From positions 622,632 to 686,631 of the forward strand of contig NZ_CH724108.1 in NCBI RefSeq assembly GCF_000153305.1: DNA of 64,000 nucleotides, in the 5' to 3' direction. This document shows, one piece after another, positions 47,897 through 58,944 of this stretch. This DNA is from Oceanicola granulosus HTCC2516 (lineage in GTDB: Bacteria; Pseudomonadota; Alphaproteobacteria; Rhodobacterales; Rhodobacteraceae). The notes under the pieces were generated by a model. The model was given only the letters and a program-made list of their open reading frames with translations. It did not search any database and was not told where the DNA came from. The number at the start of each line of letters is the position of its first letter. Position 1 is the first letter of the stretch. The translations under genes were made by a program, and so were the position numbers.

Positions 47897-48052
47897 GCCT
47901 TGCCTGTCTCCCTCTGTCGCCGCACGTCGCGCGGCCGGTTGGCGGACAAGACCATCATCGGCCGGCGGGGTCCAGCCGGTGCGGGCCCGGTGGCGGAACG
48001 GAATGGCCCGGCGCTCATTGGTGCGGGGCAGGACCCTCGAAAGGAGACCTTC

Positions 48053-48283
48053 ATGACCCGCATCCACACCGCCCTCGCCACGCTGCTTCTCGTCGTGCCC
48101 GGCCTCGCCACGGCGCAGGAAATCCAACCGAACGAGGAGCCGATGACGCTCGAGCAGCTGCTGGAGACGTATCCCGACCTGAGCGCGATCGAGTTCGCCG
48201 AGCTCGACACCGACGGCGACGGCTATCTCGACGCCGACGAACGGGCCGCGATGAACGAGCTCGACATCGCGGACGACGACTGA
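48053..48283 (+). CDS. Secreted EF-hand protein
   Basis: A 76-residue protein starting at ATG 48053, after AAGGAG (48040-48045). A signal peptide (THALATLLLVVPGLATAQE-like, cleavage near residue 22) leads a mature part of about 54 residues with one clear EF-hand loop (DTDGDGYLDADE near residue 53). It probably binds calcium in the periplasm. Its acidic tail ends IADDD. Confidence 0.85.
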   Translation: MTRIHTALATLLLVVPGLATAQEIQPNEEPMTLEQLLETYPDLSAIEFAELDTDGDGYLDADERAAMNELDIADDD

Positions 48284-48323
48284 TCCGGCGGCGGCCGCGC
48301 CCTCGTCGGCGCGGCCGCGTTCG

Positions 48324-48887
48324 TCAGCGGCTGCCGCGGCTCAGGGCGGCGACGCCGGTGCGGGCCACCTCGACGAGGCCGAGCGGCCGCATAAGCTCGG
48401 CGAAGGCGTCGATCTTCTCCGGCGTCCCGGTGATCTCGAAGACGAAGCTCTCGAGCGTCGAATCCACCACGTTGGCGCGGAAGATGTCGGCCAGCCGCAG
48501 CGCCTCGACCCGCTGATCGCCTTGCCCCGCCACCTTGAACAGCGCCAGCTCCCGCTCGACCGAGGCGCCTTCGACCGTCAGATCGTGCACCGCGTGAACC
48601 GGCACGATCCGCCCGACCTGCGCCTTGATCTGCTCGATCACCTGCGGCGTGCCGGTGGTGACGATGGTGATGCGGCTGAGATGGCCGGTATGGTCGACCT
48701 CGGCCACGGTCAGGCTCTCGATGTTGTAGCCCCGCCCCGAGAACAGCCCGATCACCCGCGCCAGCACGCCGGGTTCGTTCTCGACCAGCACCGCCAGGGT
48801 GTGCCGCTCCTCGACATCGGAGAAGGTGGGGCGGAGGTTGTAGGCGGAATGGCTGGTGGAGCCTTGCTGGATGTTGAGTGGGGACAT
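48324..48887 (-). CDS. ilvN: Acetolactate synthase small (regulatory) subunit
   Basis: A 187-residue protein with an ACT domain (TLAVLVENEPGVLARVIGLFSGRGYNIESL, where the ligand loop is NEPGVLARVIGLFSGRG, residues about 37-53) and a second helical domain ending GLVEVARTGVAALSRG. It gives valine feedback control to the large subunit. In relatives it follows the large-subunit gene directly; here a toxin-antitoxin pair separates them. The start ATG 48887 is only 3 bp from the toxin stop. Confidence 0.94.
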   Translation of the reverse strand: MSPLNIQQGSTSHSAYNLRPTFSDVEERHTLAVLVENEPGVLARVIGLFSGRGYNIESLTVAEVDHTGHLSRITIVTTGTPQVIEQIKAQVGRIVPVHAVHDLTVEGASVERELALFKVAGQGDQRVEALRLADIFRANVVDSTLESFVFEITGTPEKIDAFAELMRPLGLVEVARTGVAALSRGSR

Positions 48888-48890
48888 GGA

Positions 48891-49223
48891 TCAGACTTCT
48901 TTCGGATCAGGATTGATTGTGCGCAGGCGGTCGGGGATATCGCTGCGGACATGCAGGAAGTCGAACACGCGGTAAACGTCCTCGACCTTCAGAAACAACG
49001 CGAAGTGTTCGCCGGTGCGGATGAAGCCGATGACGCCATCCGCGGCCTGACCGGTCAGTTGGTCGGCGTACCGCACCGGGAGGTCGCCGCGGGCGAGGGC
49101 ATCGAGACGGTCCACGATCTGTCGCTCGTAGAGGTCCATCTGGTCGGGACCGAAGGTCTCGAGCGTCCAGACGAAGATCTCGACCAGTCGCGCCTCGCCT
49201 CCCGGTGTGAGTTCCCACCGCAT
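48891..49223 (-). CDS. Type II toxin, RelE/ParE family
   Basis: A 110-residue protein with the ParE pattern: basic-acidic start MRWELTPGGEARLVEIFVWTL, central DRLDALARGDLPVRYADQL, and a C-terminal strand set (HFALFLKVEDVYRVFDFLH). ParE-type toxins inhibit gyrase or cut mRNA. It starts in the last bases of its antitoxin gene (1-bp overlap) and stands between the acetolactate synthase subunits. Confidence 0.85.
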   Translation of the reverse strand: MRWELTPGGEARLVEIFVWTLETFGPDQMDLYERQIVDRLDALARGDLPVRYADQLTGQAADGVIGFIRTGEHFALFLKVEDVYRVFDFLHVRSDIPDRLRTINPDPKEV

Positions 49224-49492
49224 CAGCCCCCGGACCGCACCCGCTGTCGCGCCGTCTCGGCCGCCCCGTGCACGGCTTCTTCGCCGGTGCCGGGAGCCGT
49301 GGCGCCCGTCTCGGCTTCACGAAGGCCCCGCTGCAGGCGCTCGTGAAGCGCGTGCAGCTGGGACTCATCCTCCTCCAGCAGCCGCAGCCCCGCCCGCATC
49401 GCCTCGCTGGCGTTCTGGTAGCGCCCCGAGGCGACCAGGCGGTCGATCAGGGCGCTTTGGTGGTCGGTCAGGACGACGTTGCGGGTGGGCAT
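49223..49492 (-). CDS. Type II antitoxin, ParD/RHH family
   Basis: An 89-residue protein with a ribbon-helix-helix N-terminus (VVLTDHQSALIDRLVASGRY, then QNASEAMRAGLRLLEE), the ParD pattern, and an unstructured, Gly/Ala-rich C-terminus that would wrap the toxin. Its own inverted-repeat operator lies 15 bp upstream. It is translated just before the toxin. Confidence 0.87.
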   Translation of the reverse strand: MPTRNVVLTDHQSALIDRLVASGRYQNASEAMRAGLRLLEEDESQLHALHERLQRGLREAETGATAPGTGEEAVHGAAETARQRVRSGG

Positions 49493-49506
49493 GGCGGCTC
49501 TCCTTT

Positions 49507-49527
49507 GGCTGGCAATATATGCCAGCC
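49507..49527. promoter_or_regulatory. Inverted repeat upstream of the antitoxin gene
   Basis: GGCTGGCA (49507-49514) and TGCCAGCC (49520-49527) flank ATATA. The AT core in a GC-rich genome suggests a promoter with an overlapping operator for the antitoxin, inside the ilv operon. Confidence 0.6.
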
Positions 49528-49534
49528 GCGCCCT

Positions 49535-51289
<1,755 letters not shown>

Positions 51290-51328
51290 TAGGTCTCTCC
51301 GTTCACTGACGTCCGTCGTTTCACGCAC

Positions 51329-51356
51329 AAAAAAGCCCCCGAACTTTCTCGGAGGC
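51329..51356 (-). terminator. Attenuator terminator before ilvI
   Basis: On the minus strand GCCTCCGA (51356-51349) pairs with TCGGGGGC (51342-51335) across a 6-base loop and is followed by TTTTTT (51334-51329). It lies between a branched-chain-rich leader peptide and ilvI, the place of a transcription attenuator. Confidence 0.8.
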
Positions 51357-51383
51357 GCATGGGGTACCAGATATGGTCAACCG

Positions 51384-51431
51384 TTACCGGCCCATGCGCC
51401 AATCCCTGATAAGTACGAGTACGTCGGCCAT
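51384..51431 (-). CDS. ilv leader peptide (MADVLVLIRDWRMGR)
   Basis: A 15-residue frame with a good ribosome binding site (AAGGAG, ten bases before ATG 51431) and stop TAA. Residues 4-8 are Val-Leu-Val-Leu-Ile, all end products of the pathway. The stop is 27 bases before the attenuator stem. Ribosome stalling at these five codons when branched-chain amino acids are scarce would favour read-through into ilvI. It is too short for ordinary gene finders. Confidence 0.8.
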   Translation of the reverse strand: MADVLVLIRDWRMGR

Positions 51432-51784
51432 GCCTGACAGGCTCCTTCGCGTGCAGACCGAGCTATGACCCGCCTGTGCGGCGAGGTCAACAGGGGGATC
51501 GGAGAAAATTTCGAACTAGAGGTCGGGCGCGCAATATTATTTCGCACCCGGCTCGCGGGCGGTGATTCGGTCCCGGTGCGGCGGCGGGCGGAGCGGGCGG
51601 CAGGCGCGCCGCCGCGGCTATTGGGTGTTTGGTGCGGGGAAACAATCGGGGGCGGTGATTCCGTTTCGTTGAGCGGGGAGCGGGCAGTGCAAGAAATAAC
51701 TATGAAGCTGCCACAATCCGGACAACATCTCCTTGCGGAGGCGCCGTCCCAGCCAGCGTCGAACCTGCCTCGAGGAGCATTCCG
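51432..51784. other. Non-coding region with the probable ilv promoter
   Basis: About 350 bp without a convincing gene. AT-rich patches at 51505-51512 and 51532-51542 are the likely promoter area for the minus-strand leader. Open frames on the plus strand here lack the genome's G/C third-position bias. Confidence 0.5.
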
Positions 51785-52132
51785 ATCGCACAGGACATCC
51801 ACGCGTTCCTGGCCGAGCTGCGCGCCACCAGCCCGCACGCCGCGCCCGACGTCACCCCGCTCGCCGACGGCCGCCGCGTCGTGATCTGGTTCGAAGCCGG
51901 GGCGGGCGACGTCGCGCCGCTCAAGGGGCAGGTCTTCGGCGAAGATGGCGCGGCGCGCGACGACGCGTTCGTGATCGCGCGCGAGGCGCTGTTCTCGGGC
52001 GGCGTCGATGCCTCCGCCGTCGGCGCGGGCGCGGTGATCTTCTTCGAAGGCCCGGCGGGCGAGCGGGTGGCGACGGTCGGGCTGCCGCGCGAGGCGCTCG
52101 GAGCGCCGGAGGGCATGCACGCGCCGGCGTGA
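51785..52132 (+). CDS. Hypothetical protein, probable non-AUG start
   Basis: A small protein of unknown family, about 115 residues if begun at ATC 51785. Codon bias (nearly all G/C at third positions) extends 32 codons upstream of the first GTG at 51881, so that GTG is probably not the true start. In frame, no ATG, GTG or TTG exists before it; a ribosome site GAGGAG (51772-51777) stands seven bases before ATC 51785. Features seen: helical start HAFLAELRATSP, then a beta-rich part with VVIWFEAGAGDVAPLKGQVF. At minimum 51881-52132 (83 residues) is coding. Confidence 0.55.
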   Translation: MAQDIHAFLAELRATSPHAAPDVTPLADGRRVVIWFEAGAGDVAPLKGQVFGEDGAARDDAFVIAREALFSGGVDASAVGAGAVIFFEGPAGERVATVGLPREALGAPEGMHAPA

Positions 52133-52140
52133 GGGCCGGG

Positions 52141-52164
52141 CCGGGCTGAAGCCCGGCCTACGGA
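52141..52164 (-). repeat. REP palindrome, copy 6
   Basis: The GTAG-footed palindrome in minus orientation, filling the gap between the hypothetical gene and the convergent cvpA-like gene. Confidence 0.85.
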
Positions 52165-52167
52165 CGC

Positions 52168-52764
52168 TCAGCCGTTGTCGGCGGGAATCTCGGCCTCGAC
52201 GGGAGCCGCCGGGGCGCTGCAGGGGCCGACGAGCTGCTCGTACTGGACGGTGATCCAGCCCAGCGCGGCCTCCGGGTTCTGCGCCTCGAGGCGGTCGGTG
52301 AACTGCGAGAAGACGCGCGAGGAGCGGGAATCGTCGATCATCTCGATGTCCTGCGCCGAGAGCACCGTGTCGTAGAGGAAGAACACCACCGCCACGAGCA
52401 GGATGCCGCGGGCGACGCCGAACAGGAAGCCGAGCGCCTGGTCGAGCCCGCCGAGCCGGGTGCGCTGGATCAGCGACGACAAGAGCGGCGTGAACAGCGA
52501 CACCACCAGCAGCGCCACCGCGAACACCGCGGCGAAGGCGGCGATGATCGACAGCTCGCAGGAATCGCCGATGAAGTCGCCCACCACCGGCAGCGAGCGG
52601 ATCAGCGGCTGGACCTGGTCGGCGAAGATGAAGGCGAGCACCGTCGCCGCGACCCAGCCGGCGATGGCGAGCAGCTCGCGCACGAGACCGCGCGAATAGG
52701 CCAGCAGCGCAGACAGAACGATGACCACGGCGACCACCGCGTCGACGACCGTAAAGCCTTCCAT
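52168..52764 (-). CDS. CvpA family membrane protein
   Basis: A 198-residue protein with four membrane helices in the first 125 residues and the CvpA pattern (FTVVDAVVAVVIVLSALLAYSRG, then LVRELLAIAGWVAA). The C-terminal 70 residues are a soluble tail with one Cys near its end (VGPCSAP). CvpA is linked to envelope homeostasis and colicin V production. It often precedes purF; here purF is not adjacent. It lies 18 bp downstream of radA. Confidence 0.9.
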   Translation of the reverse strand: MEGFTVVDAVVAVVIVLSALLAYSRGLVRELLAIAGWVAATVLAFIFADQVQPLIRSLPVVGDFIGDSCELSIIAAFAAVFAVALLVVSLFTPLLSSLIQRTRLGGLDQALGFLFGVARGILLVAVVFFLYDTVLSAQDIEMIDDSRSSRVFSQFTDRLEAQNPEAALGWITVQYEQLVGPCSAPAAPVEAEIPADNG

Positions 52765-52782
52765 GGCGTCCCTCGTCTTGTT

Positions 52783-54147
<1,365 letters not shown>

Positions 54148-54223
54148 GGCCCCGGTTTGGCGCGAAACGGCTGCCGCCGCAACGGGCCTCGCACCCGTTC
54201 GTGATCGGCGGTATGGGGGGCGG

Positions 54224-55330
54224 ATGACCCTTGAGCCGACCGAGATCTTCCTCGCCGCGCAGCCCGGCCTCGAGGCGCCGCTGGCCGACGAGGCCCGCGA
54301 GGCGGGCTTCGCGCGCGTCGCCGCCGTGCCCGGCGGCGTCACCGTTGCGGGCGGCTGGGACGAGGTGGCGCGCGCCAACCTCGCCCTGCGCGGCGCGGGG
54401 CGGGTGCTGGCGCGGATCGGCGGCTTCCCCGTCTTCCACCTCGCCCAGCTCGACAAGCGGGCGCGCAAGTTCGGCTGGAGCGCGGTGCTGCGCCCCGACG
54501 TGCCGGTGAAGATCGAGACGACGTGCCTGCGCTCCAAGGTCTACCACGCCGGCGCCGCCACCCAGCGCATCGCCCGCGCCATCACCGAGGAGCTCGGCGC
54601 CGAGGTGGTGAGCGAGGGGCCGGCGCTGCGCTTGATGGTGCGCATCGAGGACAATTTCTGCACCTTCTCCATCGACACCTCCGGCGAGCCGCTGCACCGG
54701 CGCGGCCACAAGGCGTTCGTCGGCAAGGCGCCGCTGCGCGAGACGATGGCGGCGCTGTTCCTGCGCCAGTGCGGCTATCGCGGCGACGAGCCGGTGGTCG
54801 ATCCGATGTGCGGCTCGGGAACGATCGTGCTCGAGGCGGCGGAGATGGCGCTCGGCCTCCCGCCGGGGCGCGGGCGCCGCTTCGCCTACCAGGACCTCGC
54901 GGTGCCCGTCGCCGCCCCCGCCGCGCCCGCGCCCGCGCCGCGCGACATCGCGCTGCGTTTCACCGGGGCCGATCGCGACTCGGGCGCGATCCAGGGCGCG
55001 GGCGCCAACGCCGCGCGGGCCGGGTTGGAGGAGGTCACGACGTTCCTGCGCCAGCCGGTCAGCGAGCTGGCCCGGCCCGAGGGGCCGCCGGGGCTGGTGA
55101 TGGTCAACCCGCCCTACGGCGGGCGGATCGGCAACAAGCGCCAGCTCTTCGGCCTCTACAACGCGCTCGGCGCGGTGCTCCTCGAGCGCTTCTCGGGCTG
55201 GCGCGTCGGGATCGTGACCAGCGAGGCCGGCCTCGCCCGCGCCACCGCGCTGCCCTTCGCCGAGACCGGACCGCCGGTGGCGCACGGACCGCTCAAGATC
55301 CGGCTCCACCGCACGGACCCGCTGCCATGA
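54224..55330 (+). CDS. THUMP-domain SAM-dependent RNA methyltransferase
   Basis: A 368-residue enzyme of COG0116. A THUMP-like RNA-binding N-terminal half is followed by the methyltransferase: DPMCGSGTIVLEAAEMALG near 190-208 for SAM and the amino-methyltransferase motif MVNPPYGGRIG near 286, which indicates guanine N2 methylation, as in RlmL. It probably modifies 23S rRNA, but the exact site is not told. The stop overlaps the next ATG by 4 bp. Confidence 0.92.
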   Translation: MTLEPTEIFLAAQPGLEAPLADEAREAGFARVAAVPGGVTVAGGWDEVARANLALRGAGRVLARIGGFPVFHLAQLDKRARKFGWSAVLRPDVPVKIETTCLRSKVYHAGAATQRIARAITEELGAEVVSEGPALRLMVRIEDNFCTFSIDTSGEPLHRRGHKAFVGKAPLRETMAALFLRQCGYRGDEPVVDPMCGSGTIVLEAAEMALGLPPGRGRRFAYQDLAVPVAAPAAPAPAPRDIALRFTGADRDSGAIQGAGANAARAGLEEVTTFLRQPVSELARPEGPPGLVMVNPPYGGRIGNKRQLFGLYNALGAVLLERFSGWRVGIVTSEAGLARATALPFAETGPPVAHGPLKIRLHRTDPLP

Positions 55331-56235
55331 GCGCCTTCGCCTTCGACTCGAGCCGCCACGCCGGCCGCGCCATCGCGGTGATGTGCTTCGGCGTCTTCTG
55401 CCTCGTGCTGTCGGACACCGCCTCCAAGTGGCTGGTGGAGCGCTACCACCCGCTGCAGATCCAGTTCGTGCGCAACCTGATCGCCGCCCCTGTGGTGGGG
55501 CTCATCATCCTGTTCAGCGCCGGCCCGCGCGGGCTGGTGTCGGCGCGGCCGGCGATCCACGTGGGCCGCGCCCTGCTGACCATCGCGGCGACGTGGTCGT
55601 TCATCCTGAGCCTGCGCTACCTGTCGCTCGAGAGCGCGACGGCGCTGATCTTCACCGCGCCGCTGTTCATCGCGGCGCTGTCGGGGCCGCTCCTCAAGGA
55701 GTGGGTGCCGCGCGACCAGTGGGTGGCGATCATCGTCGGCTTCACCGGGGTGCTGGTGATCGCGCGGCCGGGGGCGGGGGTGTTCGACCCGGCGACGCTG
55801 CTGCCCGTGCTGGCGGCGGCGTGTTATGCCTTCATCATGATCGGCGCGCGCTGGATCGACCCGCGCGACAACTTCCTGACCATGACGTTCTACATGACGC
55901 TGCTGCCCGCCATCCTCTGCGCGGCGACGCTGCTGATGGAGTGGCCGGAGCGACAGCCCGGCGACCTCGTGCTGATGGCGGCGGTGGCGCTGATGGGGAC
56001 GCTGGGGATCGCCTGCCTCAGCCAGGCCTTCCGAATGGCGAGCGCGGCGACGGTGGCGCCGTTCGACTACACCGCGCTGCTCTGGGCGAGCCTCATGGGC
56101 TGGCTGGTCTGGGGCACGGTGCCGAGCGTCTGGGTCTACGCGGGCGCGGCGATCATCGTGGGCAGCGGGCTCTACCTGCTGATCCACGAGAGCCGCGCCG
56201 CGCGGCGCGCGCGCGACCGCTCTCAGGTGCCGTAG
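55327..56235 (+). CDS. EamA/DMT-family transporter
   Basis: A 302-residue protein with ten hydrophobic helices in two halves, of the DMT superfamily. Typical segments: LVLSDTASKWLVERYHPLQI near 26, SLRYLSLESATALIFTAPLF near 98, and ASAATVAPFDYTALLWASLMGW near 238. Substrate unknown. It is coupled to the methyltransferase gene, and its 3' end overlaps the convergent aminotransferase by 13 bp. Confidence 0.9.
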   Translation: MSAFAFDSSRHAGRAIAVMCFGVFCLVLSDTASKWLVERYHPLQIQFVRNLIAAPVVGLIILFSAGPRGLVSARPAIHVGRALLTIAATWSFILSLRYLSLESATALIFTAPLFIAALSGPLLKEWVPRDQWVAIIVGFTGVLVIARPGAGVFDPATLLPVLAAACYAFIMIGARWIDPRDNFLTMTFYMTLLPAILCAATLLMEWPERQPGDLVLMAAVALMGTLGIACLSQAFRMASAATVAPFDYTALLWASLMGWLVWGTVPSVWVYAGAAIIVGSGLYLLIHESRAARRARDRSQVP

Positions 56236-57416
56236 GCGCGGGCCTCGCCGTCCATCACCTCGGCCGCGGCGGCGAGCACCGCGTCGGCTATAACGTCGCA
56301 CTGCGCGAGCGTCAGCCGTGCGGGCAGGCGCATGTCGCAGGCCTTCATCAGCATCGCCCGGGTCTTCGGCAGCTCGGGCGCGGCGCCGAGGAACTCCCAG
56401 TTCCAGAAGGCGCGGGCGTTGTTCTCGCTGAGTCCGAATACCTGCACCGTCACCCCGCGCCGCGCCGCCGCCTCGGCGAAGGCGCGGGTCTCGTCGGGCG
56501 CCATGCCGACGGTGTTGAACTGGATCGAGTCGGGCGCGCGCATCTCCGGCGCGAGCCTGGCCGGCACCGCGAGCCAGGGCGAGCCGGCGAGGCGGGCGGC
56601 GACGTGGTCGTGGTTGCGCCGGCCGTCGCGGATGCGGCGGGCGACCTCGCCGAGCTGCGGGCGGATGATCGCGGCGGCGAGGTTGGAGAGGCGCAGGTTG
56701 TAGAGCGGCAGCTTGTTCTGCCAGCGTGCGAAGGCGTCCTGCAGGACCGGGTGCTTCTTCCAGTTGTGCTCGTAGGCGCCCGACATGATGATCGCACGCG
56801 CCACGAGGTCGGCGTCGTCGGTGATGAGGATGCCGCCCTCGCCGGAATTGACGAGCTTGTAGGACTGGAACGAGAAGCAGCCGACCCGGCCGATCGTGCC
56901 GATGTTGCGCCCGTGCCATGTGGTGCCGAGCGAGTGCGCCGCGTCCTCGATCACCGGCAGGCCGGCGTCGGCGGCGAGGGCCATGATCGCGTCCATGTCT
57001 GAGGTGTGGCCGCGCATGTGGCTGATCAGGATCGCGTCGGCCCCGGGGAGCTTGGCGGCGAAGTCGTCGAGGTCGATGCGGTAGTCGTCGTTGCACTCGA
57101 CGAGGACCGGCACGCACTCGGCGTGGATCACCGCGGAGGGCACGGCGGCGAAGGTGAAGGCGGGGATCAGCACCCGCGCCCCCGCCGGCAGGCCGAGCGC
57201 CTTGAGCGACAGGAACAGCGCCGCCGAGCACGACGACACCGCGAGCGCGTACTTCGCCCCGAGGAACGCCGCGAACTCCGCCTCGAGCAGCGCGACGGGC
57301 GCGTTCTCGGGGGCGGTGTAGCGGAACAGGTCGCCCGAATTCAGCAGGCGCTCCACCTCGGCCATGGCGGCGGCGGGGACGGGTTCGGCGTCGTAGACAT
57401 CGGGGGGCAGGGGCAT
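56223..57416 (-). CDS. DegT/DnrJ/EryC1/StrS aminotransferase family protein
   Basis: A 397-residue PLP aminotransferase of the sugar nucleotide class. The PLP lysine is in CFSFQSYKLVNSGEGGIL near 200, with the usual SSCSAALFLSLKALG near 62 and VIEDAAHSLGTTWHG near 160. These enzymes make amino sugars for polysaccharides or antibiotics, but no sugar nucleotide genes flank it here. The start ATG 57416 begins the conserved sequence. Confidence 0.92.
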   Translation of the reverse strand: MPLPPDVYDAEPVPAAAMAEVERLLNSGDLFRYTAPENAPVALLEAEFAAFLGAKYALAVSSCSAALFLSLKALGLPAGARVLIPAFTFAAVPSAVIHAECVPVLVECNDDYRIDLDDFAAKLPGADAILISHMRGHTSDMDAIMALAADAGLPVIEDAAHSLGTTWHGRNIGTIGRVGCFSFQSYKLVNSGEGGILITDDADLVARAIIMSGAYEHNWKKHPVLQDAFARWQNKLPLYNLRLSNLAAAIIRPQLGEVARRIRDGRRNHDHVAARLAGSPWLAVPARLAPEMRAPDSIQFNTVGMAPDETRAFAEAAARRGVTVQVFGLSENNARAFWNWEFLGAAPELPKTRAMLMKACDMRLPARLTLAQCDVIADAVLAAAAEVMDGEARAYGT

Positions 57417-57506
57417 GTTCGGCTTTCCTGAAACTTTCCTTCGGGATACGCGAAGGGCGGGGTCGGCGCAACGTGCCAGACGGCCGCGCCCGCCCGCGGC
57501 GGCGGA

Positions 57507-57537
57507 GCCTCCGGCGGGGATACTTGCAGGACAGAGG
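57507..57537 (-). repeat. Interspersed intergenic repeat, diverged copy E
   Basis: On the minus strand it reads CCTCTGTCCTGCAAGTATCC then CCGCCGGAGGC, parallel to copy B (CTTCATCTGGCCGCAAATAT then GCCCGCCGGAGGC). It lies between the aminotransferase and a DUF1194 gene. Confidence 0.6.
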
Positions 57538-57550
57538 GGGAGCGGCGCGC

Positions 57551-58261
57551 TCAGGGGCGGGGCAGGGCGCCGATGGCGAGGCTGCGGATCTCGCGCAGCA
57601 GCTTGCGGGTCATCGCGGCCTGGTAGTCCTCGAAGCCGAGCGCGGCCTCGACGAAGGCGCCGGGGCCGCGGATGACGTAGGCGTCGTAGTAGGCGACGAG
57701 CTCGCCGATCTCGATCAGCCGCCGGGCGACCGCCTCCTCGGGCGGCGCGCCGATGACGAGGCCGTTGACGACCATCCCCGGCGGCAGCTCGGCGGCGTCG
57801 ATGTCCTGGGGGCGCGGGCCGGTGTTGGACTTGCCGTCGCCCGACAGGTCGAGCGTGCGCTGCCAGCACTCGGGCTGCTGCGCGAGCAGGGCGCCGCCGT
57901 AGCGGGTCGCCGCGCCGATGGCGGTGGTCGGCTCGGTGCGGCGGCGCTCGGTGGCGCGCAGGTGGGCGATGACACCGTCGAGGGCGGCGGCGTCGGAGAT
58001 CTCGCTCCAGGGCAGGATCAGCACGTGATCGCGCGGGCCGCTCCACTCGAAGACCGTGATCCGCACCGGCGCCGCGGCCCCCTCGAGCAGGGCCGCGCGC
58101 ACCTCGGGCGCGTCGAGCGCACCGGCGAGGCCGTCCATCTGCAGCCGGTACTCGCGCCGGTCGACGGAGCCCGAGACGTCGAGCCCGAGTGCCAGCGCCT
58201 GCCGGCAGGCGGCGTCGGCCCCGGTGGCGAGGCAGAGCCAGAGGAGCGCGGCGCGGATCAT
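57551..58261 (-). CDS. DUF1194 (vWA-like) secreted protein, second of a pair
   Basis: A 236-residue protein with a signal peptide (cleavage near TGADAAC, residue 18) and a von Willebrand A-like fold. The MIDAS motif DVSGS is at residues about 28-32 (ALGLDVSGSVDRREY), followed by FEWSG, LDLSGDGKSNTGP and VVNGLVIG. It presumably binds a divalent metal in the periplasm. It follows an homologous gene with an ATGA overlap. Function unknown. Confidence 0.87.
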   Translation of the reverse strand: MIRAALLWLCLATGADAACRQALALGLDVSGSVDRREYRLQMDGLAGALDAPEVRAALLEGAAAPVRITVFEWSGPRDHVLILPWSEISDAAALDGVIAHLRATERRRTEPTTAIGAATRYGGALLAQQPECWQRTLDLSGDGKSNTGPRPQDIDAAELPPGMVVNGLVIGAPPEEAVARRLIEIGELVAYYDAYVIRGPGAFVEAALGFEDYQAAMTRKLLREIRSLAIGALPRP

Positions 58262-58944
58262 CACGGCGCCTCCCGGCGCTTGCCGACGGGCGTGGCGGCG
58301 ACTTCGCGCAGCAGCTTGCGGCGCATCGCGCGCTCGTAGTCGGCGAAATCGGCGGCGACCTCGACGAAGGCGCGGGGGCCGCCGATCAATTCGGCGCGGT
58401 AGTAGCCGGGCAGGCCGCCGGCCTCGGCGTCGCCGATCGCGAGGCCGTTGACGGTCACGTCGGCCAGCGGGAAGTGGCGGTAGGCGGCGGCGGGCGGGAA
58501 GCCCTCGTTGTTCACCCCGTCGCCGGCGACGTCGATCGTCTCGAACAGGCAGTCGGGCGCGCGCGCCAGCAGCCCCGCGCCGTAGCCGAGCGCGTGGCCC
58601 AGCGCGGTGGGGGAGTCGTCGGCGTGGCGGCTCGAGCGGGCGAGGCGGTCGGCGGCGGCGAAGAGGCGGGCGTCGTCGTCGATCAGGGTCCAGTCGAGCA
58701 GCAGCTGCTGGTTGTAGCGCCCGGACCACTCGAAGATCGCCAGCGCCACGGGCAGGTCGGCGGCGAGAAAGGCGGCGCGGACCTCGGGCGCGGTGAGCGC
58801 GGCGGCGAGGCCGTCGCGCTGCAGAACGTCCTCGGCGGCATCGACCGAGGACGAGACGTCGAGGGCGAGGACCAGCGCGAGGCGGCACTCCTGCGCCTCG
58901 GCCGGCCCCGCGAGAGCGAGGAGGAGGGCGGCGGCGGCCCTCAC
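58261..58944 (-). CDS. DUF1194 (vWA-like) secreted protein, first of a pair
   Basis: A 227-residue homologue of the next gene on this strand, with signal peptide (VRAAAALLLALAGPAEAQE), MIDAS LDVSSSVD near residue 28, FEWSG, DVAGDGVNNEG and VTVNGLAIGDAE. I chose GTG 58944, which overlaps the gloA stop (GTGA) and gives a clean signal peptide. The pair arose by tandem duplication. Both C-termini end in a RKLLREV/I segment. Confidence 0.87.
   Translation of the reverse strand: MRAAAALLLALAGPAEAQECRLALVLALDVSSSVDAAEDVLQRDGLAAALTAPEVRAAFLAADLPVALAIFEWSGRYNQQLLLDWTLIDDDARLFAAADRLARSSRHADDSPTALGHALGYGAGLLARAPDCLFETIDVAGDGVNNEGFPPAAAYRHFPLADVTVNGLAIGDAEAGGLPGYYRAELIGGPRAFVEVAADFADYERAMRRKLLREVAATPVGKRREAP

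Noticed and set aside
51465..51884. A plus-strand open frame of 139 codons between the ilv leader and the hypothetical gene.
   Set aside because: Its third codon positions lack the G/C bias and it overlaps the ilv promoter area; it is out of frame with the supported gene downstream.
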